Made by a program: the position numbers and the translations under genes. Below are positions 49,446-60,005 of a stretch of DNA of 64,000 nt, in pieces; position 1 is the stretch's first letter, and each line of letters begins with the position of its first letter. The stretch is from Epiperipatus broadwayi (Eukaryota; Onychophora; Udeonychophora; Euonychophora; Peripatidae): assembly GCA_028023455.1 (NCBI GenBank), contig JAQFVV010012573.1, positions 62,001 through 126,000 on the forward strand, written 5' to 3'. The notes below the pieces were generated by a model. The model ran no database searches. It was not told the DNA's origin and was given only the letters and a program-made list of their open reading frames with translations.

Positions 49446-51438
49446 ATTACACTAAAATAGACAAAACAAATGAAATTTTGGCATATGATATTTATGAAAA
49501 TATTTGTTTTCAATCATTATTTGTTTACTGAATAGATTAATTTCAGGTTTTCAAACATATTTCTTTCATGTTTTTTTTTTTGTTTTGCTTTCACAACAGC
49601 AGCTGTTTGTTATAACTACTAATAAAATTTCTCAACCATTATCTGCTTGCTAAAGATATTTTCAAGTTTGTTGTCTAAATAAATTATCATCAATTAATTT
49701 ATACTTTTCTCTTTTAGTATGTATATACAAGCAATTAGTGTATGCCAAATATGCAATTTTAAAAAAGTTATATATCTAAATGTGTATATAAATTAAAAAT
49801 ACATTATTCTAATATAATATCCGTTTGTAATTCTGTTTAATTAAAATGACTACTTCCTTGCCTACAATAATTGCCACTGACTGATCCAAAACTATTGTGA
49901 TAATTATGAATAAATTTAAAATATGTATGTTTCTATATAATTAATTTTATAGAGAAGATTATAGAGAAATTCATACTTTCTATTACAACATTTAAAAAAT
50001 TTTCATTTATTATTATTAATTTATATATAGTACTATTCTTTTTCTTTCCTTTAAAAAAAATATTACTACAATGGGAAGAATAAAGCCCAGTTTTGAAATG
50101 ATTTGGAATTTGTTATGCAAATATGAATGTCAAATGGGATGAATGAAAAAATAACGAATGTTAAAATAAATATGAAATATATGATTGAAAGTACTGTAAT
50201 ATAAGAAGAATAAATCAAGTTGTATAAAAAATTGAAACTTGTACACTTTTTATTAGATATTAAAGTTCAAAATATAAAATGCGCTAACACGCCCAAGCAC
50301 AAAGCTGAAGACAAAATAAAGAAATGTATATATATATATTTTACTTTAATACATATATTTAATTAAGTGGCTAAGCGATTTCAAGGGTCAGAGCCCTCAT
50401 ATTCATATCCATTTTGTAAATAGATAAGAAATTGATTAGGAGCGATGACTCTGGAGTTGAATACCATTGACTAAGTATTTTTATCACTACCTTAGGTAAA
50501 TAGTGCAGTGGTAGAGTGATACATTCAAGAACTAATTATTCTTGGATCAAAAGTCAATCTATCATAATCAGGTACTCAAATAATGTCTCCCGAGCAGTAA
50601 ACCGTATGATTATTTTTTAAATATCTTTTAACCTTGTTTTTATCATATTGAGAAAAAAAAGATATTTTAAAATTATAAGCATAATAAAAAATATTACTCA
50701 ATAAAAGATGAATGAAAATTACCAATATCTTAATTCATTAACAAAGTATTGCAATCATTTTGATTAGATTAGTCTGCACTATTATATCAGTGAGTATGGA
50801 TTAATATTTAATTAAGCTATGAAAATGTGTATAATATTTGAAGTTAAACTTACACTTTAATTTCAAAATAGAAAATCCAGATAGGAAGATCTGATGATTA
50901 AGTTTTGAGAATATTTTTTTATTATTGATTTTTGAAATCATTTAAATCTGATAATTATCTCATTCATAGATAGAAAATTATTTAAAAACCCATCAAATCT
51001 TGAAAATAGTAAAAAAAAAAAAAATTTTTTTTTCCTCCATTTGTTTCTATCTCTCTCTATATATATATGTGTGTGTGTGCGTGCATACATATATGTTATA
51101 TAACAGTTTACGAGTTAACCGTAACTTAGCCTATTAGACAGATGAGAATATTTAAAAACAGGACCGTATGAATTATGAATTCAAATATATTGTTTCTATA
51201 GTTATAAATAATGCAAAGAGTTTGTACAATCCAAAATCTTAAAATTTAATATCAAAAGCCAATAGATATCCTACTGTCCATATTGTCATTAATAAGAGTA
51301 ACAGATATTTTTGTAGTATTTGGTCTAAAAAGAAAAAAATATTTTCTTAAACAACAGAGGTAATGATATTTTAAACTTGTAGAATACATTAAATCTAATC
51401 AAGTCAAATCGTGGGCATTCATTATAAAGATGTTAGAA
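49446..51438. other. PEX5 intron filler with one SINE-like sequence
   Basis: Apart from the tRNA-like block at 50480-50600 and a CT/TA/GT microsatellite near 51047-51080, nothing is recognised. Confidence 0.5.
50480..50600 (+). repeat. tRNA-derived SINE-like sequence
   Basis: TAGTGCAGTGGTAGAGTG fits a polymerase III A box. An anticodon-like arm follows (CAAGAA-CTAATTA-TTCTTG, 7-nt loop), then GGATCAAAAGTC, a decayed B box. Too mutated to be a tRNA gene. Confidence 0.45.
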
Positions 51439-52562
51439 CAGGAGTCCACAACTTAGAGCATGTGTACCAAGCAGAATGATTATCAATGACACTGAATGAA
51501 TAGAAATAATAAAAAAATTATATTTTGTGCCATCACCTACATTTTGCATATGCAACTCACATATAAATGGAAACTATGATTCAGTTTAATTTACTAATTA
51601 TTTTGTACAATAAACATACATTTGATCTTTGCTATTTCTATAAAAATAATAACTAATTGGGATGATTTTTTTTCCCCAGGGAGGATTAATTTTGCCTGGA
51701 TTTTTTTGATGGTCAATTGATACTTTTGTACACAACTGCATGTTTAGAATAAATTCATATTCAAAAAAATATTATATTAATTAATTCATTTGAAAACTTC
51801 TATTAGTAATTATATAATAATACATTTTAAGTTTTGGTGTGTTTATTTGAAAAAAAAAAGTTTATAATTAGTTATAGTCAGGTTATTGTGTGAATGAAGT
51901 CCACAAATATGTGAAACTTGATAATATTGTTCGGATTTCAAAAAAGTTAAAAATTTTTTTTTTCTTCTTTTAAATGTCTATTGTGAAATTAAAATAAATT
52001 TGTAATAGAGAAAAATTCCAAATGTCCATAGTTTTAAAAGAAAGAAGAATATATAAAAAAAAATGTTCAATTCCGAGTTGATTTTTTATTCCCAAAAATG
52101 AATTTATTTGAAACATATTTATGAATGCTAGAAAAATACTTGTTTTATTTTGGTAAGAGTTCATTAATCAGCTTTTTAAATTAAATCATTGAAAGCTAAA
52201 TGTGCTTTGCCTATATTGAATCACTTTACATAATTTGACAATTTTGTAAACAATACACATTTTTTTAAAGTGTCAAGGAGATGAATTTTCTCCATGCCAA
52301 AGGAAAATTTTAAGCATAACTTTTGAATGCCATATAAATTAACAAACACATATAATCCTATGTATTTTGAAATATGAATGACCAATAATATAAGATCTTG
52401 TTATAATGAACTTCAAAAGTATATAATATATAATTTGGAAGTCCATTATAATTAGACTAATTTTGATACTATATATAATAATATAGGTAGAATCATATCA
52501 GTACACAGAAGAACCTTGAACCACAGTTAAGGATGACACCACTAAAAGGTTCCTGATCCCTG
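51439..52562. mobile_element. Old hAT-like element, 1.1 kb, probable
   Basis: The left end CAGGAGTCCACAACTT and the right end, read inward on the minus strand as CAGGGATCAGGAACC, both resemble the CAGNGGTCCCCAACC consensus of the two better-preserved hAT MITEs here. The adjoining octamers tgttagaa and ctctagaa agree at five positions. No transposase ORF is visible inside. Ends are diverged, so this is moderate. Confidence 0.45.
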
Positions 52563-52749
52563 CTCTAGAATATCAAGTAAAGTCCTTTTGAAAGCAAAAT
52601 TGAACTTTATGACTAACAATTTTTGAAATTGTTGCATTGCTGCCAATATTATAAAATCAGTTTAGGGAATAGGAGTTCAAAATAATACATAGATATATCT
52701 TTAAATTTTAATTAAACTAGTCTGTACATATAGGTTTATTATTTGAAAG

Positions 52750-53560
52750 AGAATTTGGAAAAGTTTTCAATGTTTCTAGATCTCAAACTTATACACCAGC
52801 AATCTATCTCTACACTATAACCTAGTTTTTATAAATGTAAATAGTTATAAGTAATGATCTAACCTAACAAATGCCATTACTAGCTATGTGATTGACAATT
52901 GCTCAAGTTCATACATGTTTTTATAATTTCATTTAGTGCAAATGAGAATCTGACTCGTCTAAAATTAAATAAAATAAATTTAGCTTAAGCATTTTATCAG
53001 ACATTTAAAAAAAAAAAAATTACAAATGCAAAAACAATTTATAAAGCATTCAGTGACCATGATGACCCTCAGATAAAATGAATGAACCATTTGTAACTTT
53101 AAATAGTATCAATATTCTATCGAGATAAGAAGTAACTTTGATTGCACAATTTATCTTTGGATCTATCCAAGAATCAAATAAAAGGTCTGTCACATAAGAA
53201 CTTTTATAGTTTTATAGAAAATCTCAATGATATCTCTATATAACTTTTAATCACAATATATGTCTTAAATAATACACCAGCTAAAAAATACTACGAAACC
53301 ATGTCAAATGCTGATTTAAAATCAAACATAATAGTTAGGATAAATCATTATATCTTGCATGCAATATAGTCTCTTTAAGCACAAATACTTTATGAAAGTT
53401 TGGGTGACATTCTCAGCATTAAAATAAATTGCAACTTCTATAATGTAATTCATTAAAATTTTGAAACAAATTTTTTAATAATTATTCTTCAGAATTATCA
53501 AAAGAAAATGATATATAATCTTCCTAATACTAAAAACTAACATTGTATCTTCTAGTTACA
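52750..53560 (-). pseudogene. Reverse-transcriptase fragment of a non-LTR retrotransposon
   Basis: On the minus strand near 53305-53340 the sequence reads MFDFKSAFDMVS, the RT motif A (F.DFKSAFD.V) of non-LTR elements, preceded within 120 bases by a CLKRLYCMQ-like block. Flanking sequence is too decayed to reconstruct. No motif C was found. Confidence 0.45.
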
Positions 53561-56111
53561 CATTGGTTTGTAATATTTGCAAGATCTGGCAATATTAGAT
53601 ATACAAAAAATTTTATATCATTTTAAATTTTTTTTATCTTTAATTAAGGTAGCATATGACTTTAGTTTAGTTTTTGAAATTTGATTTGCTATTTCTTGTA
53701 AGAATATAAAATTGCCATTTGCAGTAAGGATTACAAATATTTGTAGGAGAATTTTTTTTAAGTGGCATACCAAATTTCCCATTCAAATGTTATTAACAAT
53801 ATACTAATTACTTGTAAAATACTGATTAATCAAAGATACTATATTTCCTACATGCAACTTTCACCTTTGTATAATATAGAAACCATTTTAAAATTTTCGG
53901 ATTTGTAAGGAATTTTCAAGGAAGACTTTGGTAAATTGCATTAAGTGCTTATATTCTTTTCATTAGTTAATAAATATTTATTAATTTGATTGAAACTAAA
54001 ATAATATATCTAGAGTATATTGAATTTCATTCATTCTGCTAATGATTTATATATTTACTTTGTGTGTATGCATACATATCTTAATGTTTCATTCATTTTA
54101 TCTCAAATATGGTTGAAAAAGAGACTGATTTAGATAATAGTTTTACACCATTATTAACTCAAGAGATTGTATTGATAGTGAAGGCTATTATTTAAAATTT
54201 TTCTTCTTTTTAAATCTGTAAGTGAAAGATACAACAAACATGAATATTTCACCCTATATACAAAATTCATGGAATGGATAAATCAAGCTAAAGAATACAA
54301 TATATGTACATATATTAAAAAGTAAAAAAAGGTTTAATACTATTATTTCTAATTATTTGAAACTAAATTATTTTTACTAACATATGCATTGAAATCTCTG
54401 AAAAGTAAAAATTATAGTTTTAATTTAATAATACTATCCAACAAAGACACATTTAAGAATTTTAAGTCAGTCACATATTCTTTTCACCCTGTGATCCCCC
54501 CACCCCCCAGTGTAATTTTTTATGTGTTCAATTAAACTTTCCGAGATGAATTTCACTAATAGTATCCATATCTATCATAAATCCGGAGAACTCCTTAATA
54601 AAAAATTTCCATTTTCAGATCTTGAGTTATTATTAGCCAACGTTCACACATTTTATAAAATAATAAAATGGATTTATTGCTTGGGAATTCATGAAAAGTT
54701 TAAACTCTATCCGTGGACTTAAGAAATCAGTCTGCCATTTTATCACTGCAACAAATCATTTTGTGTATCTATATTAAAAAAAAAAAAAAGAAATTCTTAC
54801 CTTTATTACCATCTTCTGCATTTGCATTAGTGGCGTTACAATTATTTCTATAAATTTTTATCCAATTCAATAGGCACTTTGATCTAGTTAAATTTTGTGA
54901 ACCAAACTATTTTTGACCAACTTTTTTATTAATATTTTTCATTTTAATGATAGATAGTAGAATACTTAACTAAGATGCTCAAATGTATAATCATTTGGCA
55001 AATAAAATTCCTATTACAAATTCTGTTCCATCATGGCTACACTATTGGTTGTATTGTTGCTTCATGTAACATTACAACAAATAATTTTAATAATGTGGTT
55101 AATTAATACACTGTACAGGCTTATACACACCTGCACATATATAATGTAATATAAGGGATTCGAACTCAGACTTTCACACAACCCTCAATTCTCCATGCCA
55201 TCTCATACTGCTGACCCACCTGATCATACACATGTTGAAAAGATAAATGATCACCAAAATACGTATTTCATGCTAAACCAGCAATCATCAGTTGGTCCAG
55301 ATTACTATCCTCATACATATATACAATCAGTGCTCAGCTTTATATTAAGATAGCCAATCTTCATAATTTAATGGACAGGCTTCAAACTACTCCAACCCAC
55401 AACTCTTCAGCCATCCATTTCATTGAAAATATGATGATGGAACGTTCAAAGCCCACATTAGTCACCATTTCATTATCACAGTAAATTGCAGAAAAATATT
55501 GCTATGAGATGGTCATGATGAGTGGCCAATGCTAACTTAAAAGAGTAAATATATTAAGTAAATAACACAATGAAGAGAATATAGAGTGGAGACAGAAAAG
55601 ACAAATATTTGTAGCATTTAGAAAACCAGCATACTATCATACTAGACAGAAGATGAAATTTATGTTTGGATACTTTTTATTAGTTATTACAAGTTAAATC
55701 TTATTTCTGCATTGCTCTATCCATCATCTATGATTACATCATTAACAAGGATTTAATGATGAAATGAGAACATAAGAGATCAATTCAAATATCACAAATT
55801 TAATCAAAAATCAATTTTATATTAATTATACCACAAATAATTTTTGGATTAAAGCAATATTCTATCATATTTTCTGGCATAAAAAAAAAGTATAGTTGAT
55901 ATTTGAGATCCATCCCATTCTTTCCAACACTCTTTTTAATGAAAGCTATAAAATATTTTAAGGTTGTATTGTGCTTGACAATTAAAAAAAAAAACACAAA
56001 TTCCTGATTAGATATTAAACAACCATCCTTAGACATTACAAAATCTTTAATTTAAACATGCTGATTAATAACTAATCTAAAAAAAGAGACAAAAGCAAAA
56101 CCTTGGTCAAT
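53561..56111. other. PEX5 intron filler with one SINE-like sequence
   Basis: No exon found. The tRNA-like block at 55130-55225 is the only recognisable item; a C-run lies near 54496-54507. Confidence 0.5.
55130..55225 (-). repeat. tRNA-derived SINE-like sequence, minus strand
   Basis: On the minus strand a B box GAGTTCGAATCCC (55166-55154) follows, about 45 bases after, an A-box-like GGTGGGTCAGCAGTATGAGA. No acceptor stem closes, so a SINE head rather than a tRNA gene. Confidence 0.45.
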
Positions 56112-56455
56112 TTAAAACAAAAAGTAAAAGAGATGAAAAATATGTTACAATATCACAAACAAAGAAAATGCAATATTAGTTAATAAATAACTTACTACAA
56201 CAAACATAATACAATAATTTGTGATTAGTATTTTTAAATGTAACTTCAAAAGAAAAAGAAAAAATAATAAATGAAAGCAAAAAAAAAAAAACAACATTTT
56301 AAGGATTTGATAAAAAACAAAAAGTAAAAAGGATGAAAAGTATATTAAAATATCACAAACAAAGAAAATGCAATATTAGTTAATAAATAACTTACTACAA
56401 TAAATATAATACAATAATTTGTGATTAGTGTTTTTAAATGTAACATCAAAAAAAA
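56112..56455. repeat. Tandem duplication with 200-bp period
   Basis: The block ATATCACAAACAAAGAAAATG through GTGATTAGTRTTTTTAAATG occurs twice, 200 bp apart (56148 and 56348), with only a few differences in about 120 bp. Confidence 0.85.
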
Positions 56456-57083
56456 AAAAAAGGCATCTTTTCAGGATTTGATATCATGGGAATAGATGAG
56501 TGATCAAATAAAAAATGAGCATTACTGTACTTAATTAGAATTAAAAAGTACAAAAAAGATTATTTTCTTTTAATGTATATATATATAAATAATATATAAA
56601 AACAATAATACAATAAAAAATTATTTAATCAGACAACTTTTATAATAATATATTTAATTTCACCAACCCGGATTTTGCCCTCATATTAGAGCCTTATCAA
56701 GACACTTAAAATTATGTTATAATTCTTTTCTTCTACAGCAACTTCATCTACAGGCTATATCTTACATTTCAACTTCAAACACTAAGCAAAAATTCCATTT
56801 ACATTTCACTACATATATAAAAACAATATTTAATATCAACACATAAACTCGATCTAAAACATAATCATAAACTTATATTCTATAATCCTACATTTATATT
56901 ACAATATTAATGCAACCCAAATTAAATTTTCCAGCTATCCAACAATACCCATTGCCAATCTAACAGGACTTTTAACCATATTCATACACTTTTCAAAATT
57001 TTCCTGAATATATAAAGTTTCATAACATATCCTTTCATTATACTTCTTTACATACTTAATCACCTGAATGTTTTTCTCACAAT

Positions 57084-57539
57084 TCATTTTATGCCCAGTA
57101 TTAAAAAATGTACATAAATCCCTGATCTCATGTCGTTTCTTTTAATTGTCCTATCATGTTTCTTAACTCTTTTCAATGCAGTCTTCTCTGTCTGACCAAT
57201 ATATATCATACTACAAAATTCACAAATAATCTTATAAACCAACCCTGCTCTACCATTCTCATTATTGTCTTCCATATTACATATCCATTTTCCTAATGTT
57301 CTACTATTTTTCCATCCTATTTTTATATTAGCAGGTAATTCTTCTTTTATCAACTCTCTATATACTTTATCAAAATATGGAACTGAAATCCATTTATTAT
57401 TTATATTTAATCTCTTATTATTATAATACTTATTAAGTTCATTTTTATTTCTAAAAAATTTACCTATATTTTTTCTGTTATATCCCATATTAATATAATC
57501 ATTTTCAATTTCCAACTTTTGTATCAATGCTACATCCAT
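57084..57539 (-). pseudogene. Penelope-like linker and GIY-YIG endonuclease, partial
   Basis: 151 residues continuing the RT frame after the frame break. The central part has the linker typical of Penelope elements (SVPYFDKVYRELI). Near residue 105 begins YKIICEFCSMIYIGQTEKTA, the GIY-YIG catalytic core preceded by C..C, followed by R..KH. The GIY-YIG endonuclease nicks target DNA for target-primed reverse transcription. Downstream sequence to 56591 is the 3' tail. The equivalent in the inverted copy (58058-58470) carries further stops, so both are dead. Confidence 0.85.
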
Positions 57540-57547
57540 GTCTAATG

Positions 57548-57970
57548 TTAATCTGTCATTTCCCCCCTAAATTCTTTTATTGCTGCTATTTTTTGAGACC
57601 ATGGTTGATATGAACTTTTTTCTTTTTCATTAATATAATGCCTTATAACAATCTCACCTGTCACATCTTTCCTTATAAAAATATCCAAATATCTTAACCC
57701 TTCCTCTCCATTTTCCATCTTAAATCTAATACCATATCTATTATTATTTATTTCATTAAATGCACCATTGATACTCCTACTATTACCCATTATAAGTATA
57801 TCATCTACATATCTGTGATATTGTATAATTTCCTTCATCCTTATATACTTATCAATCACACTTTCCTCAATATAATCAATCAGGATAGATGATAAAATAC
57901 CACTAATGGAACAACCCATAACCCATCTTTTAGTTACCTTCCAATATTCATGTTTATATTTGAAATACAA
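57548..57970 (-). pseudogene. Penelope-like reverse transcriptase, partial (motifs B to E)
   Basis: 140 residues of RT core. GCSISGILSSILIDYIEE is the motif B helix, YHRYVDDILIMG is the catalytic YVDD motif C, and GLRYLDIFI follows as the later palm/thumb motif typical of Penelope elements. The upstream fingers and motif A, with its first catalytic aspartate, are missing because the copy starts inside the gene. The frame ends at TGA (57550-57548) just after a G-run; the endonuclease frame continues in another phase, so a slip at that run (57561-57567) probably broke one ORF into two. Not functional as it stands. Confidence 0.85.
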
Positions 57971-57980
57971 AAAAAAAAAA

Positions 57981-59400
57981 TTGCAGCAATAAAAGGATTT
58001 AGGCTAAAAAATGACAGATTAACTTTAGACATGGATGTAGCATTGATACAAAAGTTGGAAGTTGAAAATGATTATATTAATTAGTATGAGATATAACAGG
58101 AAAAATATAAGTAAATTTTTAAGAAATAAAAATGAAAAATAATAAGTATTATAATAATAAGGTGTTAAATATAAATAATAAATGGATTTCAGTTCCATAT
58201 TTTGATAAAGTACATAGAAAGTTGATAAAAAAAGAATTACCTGGTAATATAAAAATAGGATGAAAAAATAGAACATTAAGAAAATAGATATGTAATATAG
58301 AAGGGAATAATGAGACTGGTAGAGCAGGGTTGGTTTATAAGATTATTTGTGAATTTTGTACTACGATATATATTGGTCAGACAGAGAAGACTGCATTGAA
58401 AAGAGTTAAGAAACATGATAGAATAATTAAAAGAAATGACACGAGATCAGGGATTTATGTACATTTTTGAATACTGGGCATAAAATGAATTGTGAGAAAA
58501 ACATTCAGGTGATTAAGTATGTAAGGAAATATAATGAAAGGATATGTTATGAAACTTTATATATACAGGAGAATTTTGAAAAGTGTATGAATATGGTTAA
58601 AGGTCCTGTAAGACTGGCTGGAAAATTTGGGTTGCATTAATATTGTAATATAAATATAGGATTATAGAATGTAAGTGTATGATTATGTTTTAGATCGGGT
58701 TTATGTGTTGATATTAAATATTGTTTTTATATATGTAGTGCAGCGGTCCCCAACCCTATGCCCGCGGGCACCATGGCGCCCGCAAACCATTTTACATGTG
58801 CCTGCCGCTATCCGAACACAATAAAAAATTATTTATCTGATACAAATAAATTTAATTTTTAAAATTTCTTATAAATTATTGTATTATATTGTAATCAAAT
58901 TGTAGGGCATAATATACTTTTACAGCGTAAAAATATAAACATTAATTATATGTTAAAATTTTATTTTTGAAATAAAAAAATATGTTAAAATTTTATTTTT
59001 GAAATAAATATTTTTTTGTACATTATGTGTATTATTAACAATATCCAACTATAAATTTACATTGAAAAAATAAATGGTGCCCGCCACCTGGTTGAAAAAA
59101 TAAATGGTGCCTGCCACCTGACTGGTATTAAAGAATGTGCTCTTAAGTGCAAAAAGGTTGGGGACCCTGTAGTGAAATATAAATGGAATTTTTGCTTTGT
59201 GTTTGAAGTTGAAATGTAAGTTATAGTCTGTAAATGGAGTTGCTTTAGAGGAAAAGAATTGTAATGTAATTTTAAGTATATTTGCATCTTGATAAGACTC
59301 TAATATGAGGTAAAATCCAGGTTGGTGAAATTAAATATATTATTATTATAAAAGTTATCTGATTAAATAATTTTTTATTGTATTATTGTTTTTATATATT
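57981..59400 (+). mobile_element. Penelope-like element, inverted second copy, interrupted by a hAT MITE
   Basis: This plus-strand copy matches the minus copy from the end of RT through the endonuclease and 3' tail: AGACATGGATGTAGCATTGA at 58028, a decayed GIY-YIG core near 58339-58400, and the same terminal TTTTTATTGTATTATTGTTT. With the 427-bp insertion and 7-bp duplication removed it is about 988 bp, against 998 bp in the other arm. In-frame stops make it a pseudo-copy. The head-to-head arrangement is common for Penelope-like insertions. Confidence 0.85.
58741..59167. mobile_element. hAT-type MITE nested in the Penelope copy
   Basis: It begins CAGCGGTCCCCAACC and ends GGTTGGGGACCC, the terminal inverted repeat style of hAT elements. 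It is flanked by TGTAGTG on both sides (58734-58740 and 59168-59174), a 7-bp duplication against the usual 8. The uninterrupted Penelope copy on the other arm shows the empty site. No transposase is present. Internally there is a short tandem of ATAAATGGTGCCYGCCACCTG near 59091-59122. Confidence 0.88.
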
Positions 59401-59584
59401 ATGTTGGAACAACATTATGAACAAGTTTTGATTTGAAATTTGATCTTTTTTTTTTTGATAAAAAATAAATACAACTAATGATAGTATTTCACAGCAAGTA
59501 TTACCAATATTATTTAAGAGTTCATTAATTAATTATATTAAGTAAATTCAACTAAATAATTTTAACAGTATATATTTTGCTTAC

Positions 59585-59671
59585 AACAGGCCTCATTTGT
59601 AGTGCACTCTGGAAGCAATCAACTGCCTTATCATAATCACCAGACAGGTTAAACAGTACCCCAAGTCCACA
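59585..59671 (-). CDS. PEX5: PEX5 exon (TPR domain), peroxisomal PTS1 receptor, internal exon
   Basis: This internal exon encodes 29 residues beginning [20 protein letters not shown] and ending ALQMRPV, a TPR repeat almost identical to the matching stretch of vertebrate PEX5. PEX5 binds proteins ending in the SKL-type PTS1 signal in the cytosol and carries them to the peroxisomal docking complex. On the minus strand the exon is preceded by a pyrimidine-rich tract ending in AG and followed by the donor gtaagc. It is 87 bp and phase 0 at both ends. Its last residues join the next exon (DASLWNRLG) at exactly the spacing seen in human PEX5. The next exon upstream is not in the window or was not recognised, so the N-terminal peroxin-binding half and earlier TPRs lie beyond 64000. 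Family call very secure; boundaries inferred from splice consensus and homology. Confidence 0.93.
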
Positions 59672-59744
59672 CTTAAAAAAAAAATTGTCTAAATTAAATA
59701 TTCTAAATTGCAAAACAAATATGCAGAATTACTGTGTGAATATA

Positions 59745-59806
59745 AGCCTATATCTATCTATCTATCTATGTGTCTGTCTATTTATCTATATATATATATA
59801 TATATA
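59745..59806. repeat. Microsatellite (TATC)n/(TA)n
   Basis: Imperfect TATC and TGTC units pass into a TA run. Located just upstream (gene orientation) of the PEX5 exon at 59585-59671. Confidence 0.9.
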
Positions 59807-59963
59807 CACTGAAATGGAAATATCCATTCAGACTTATTTTAGGTAGTTTGCAATGGAGGAAAGACTAATCAATTTGAAATATCAAATTTACAGAATACCA
59901 ACAGTTAGCTAGAAGCTAAGTAAAGCTTTAATAATGCTTTGGTTAACTTTTGCAAATGTATAT

Positions 59964-59964
59964 G

Positions 59965-59996
<32 letters not shown>

Positions 59997-60005
59997 CACA
60001 CACAT
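59964..60005. repeat. Microsatellite (CA)n(TA)n(CA)n
   Basis: Compound CA/TA dinucleotide run. Confidence 0.9.

Larger units (their letters stand above)
56591..57970 (-). mobile_element. Penelope-like element, 5'-truncated minus copy (RT palm onward plus GIY-YIG endonuclease)
   Basis: The two minus frames below together give the C-terminal RT and GIY-YIG endonuclease of a Penelope-like element, with a 3' non-coding tail to 56591. Positions 56591-57588 form an inverted repeat with 57981-59400, a second copy. The truncated 5' end abuts the other copy at an A-run (57969-57980). Confidence 0.85.

Noticed and set aside
55130-55225. Possible tRNA gene on the minus strand
   Set aside because: B box is perfect but no acceptor stem or proper anticodon arm closes; treated as a SINE head.
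58025-58276. Minus-strand frame in the inverted Penelope copy
   Set aside because: Antisense of the Penelope linker region; the plus-strand reading matches the sister copy.
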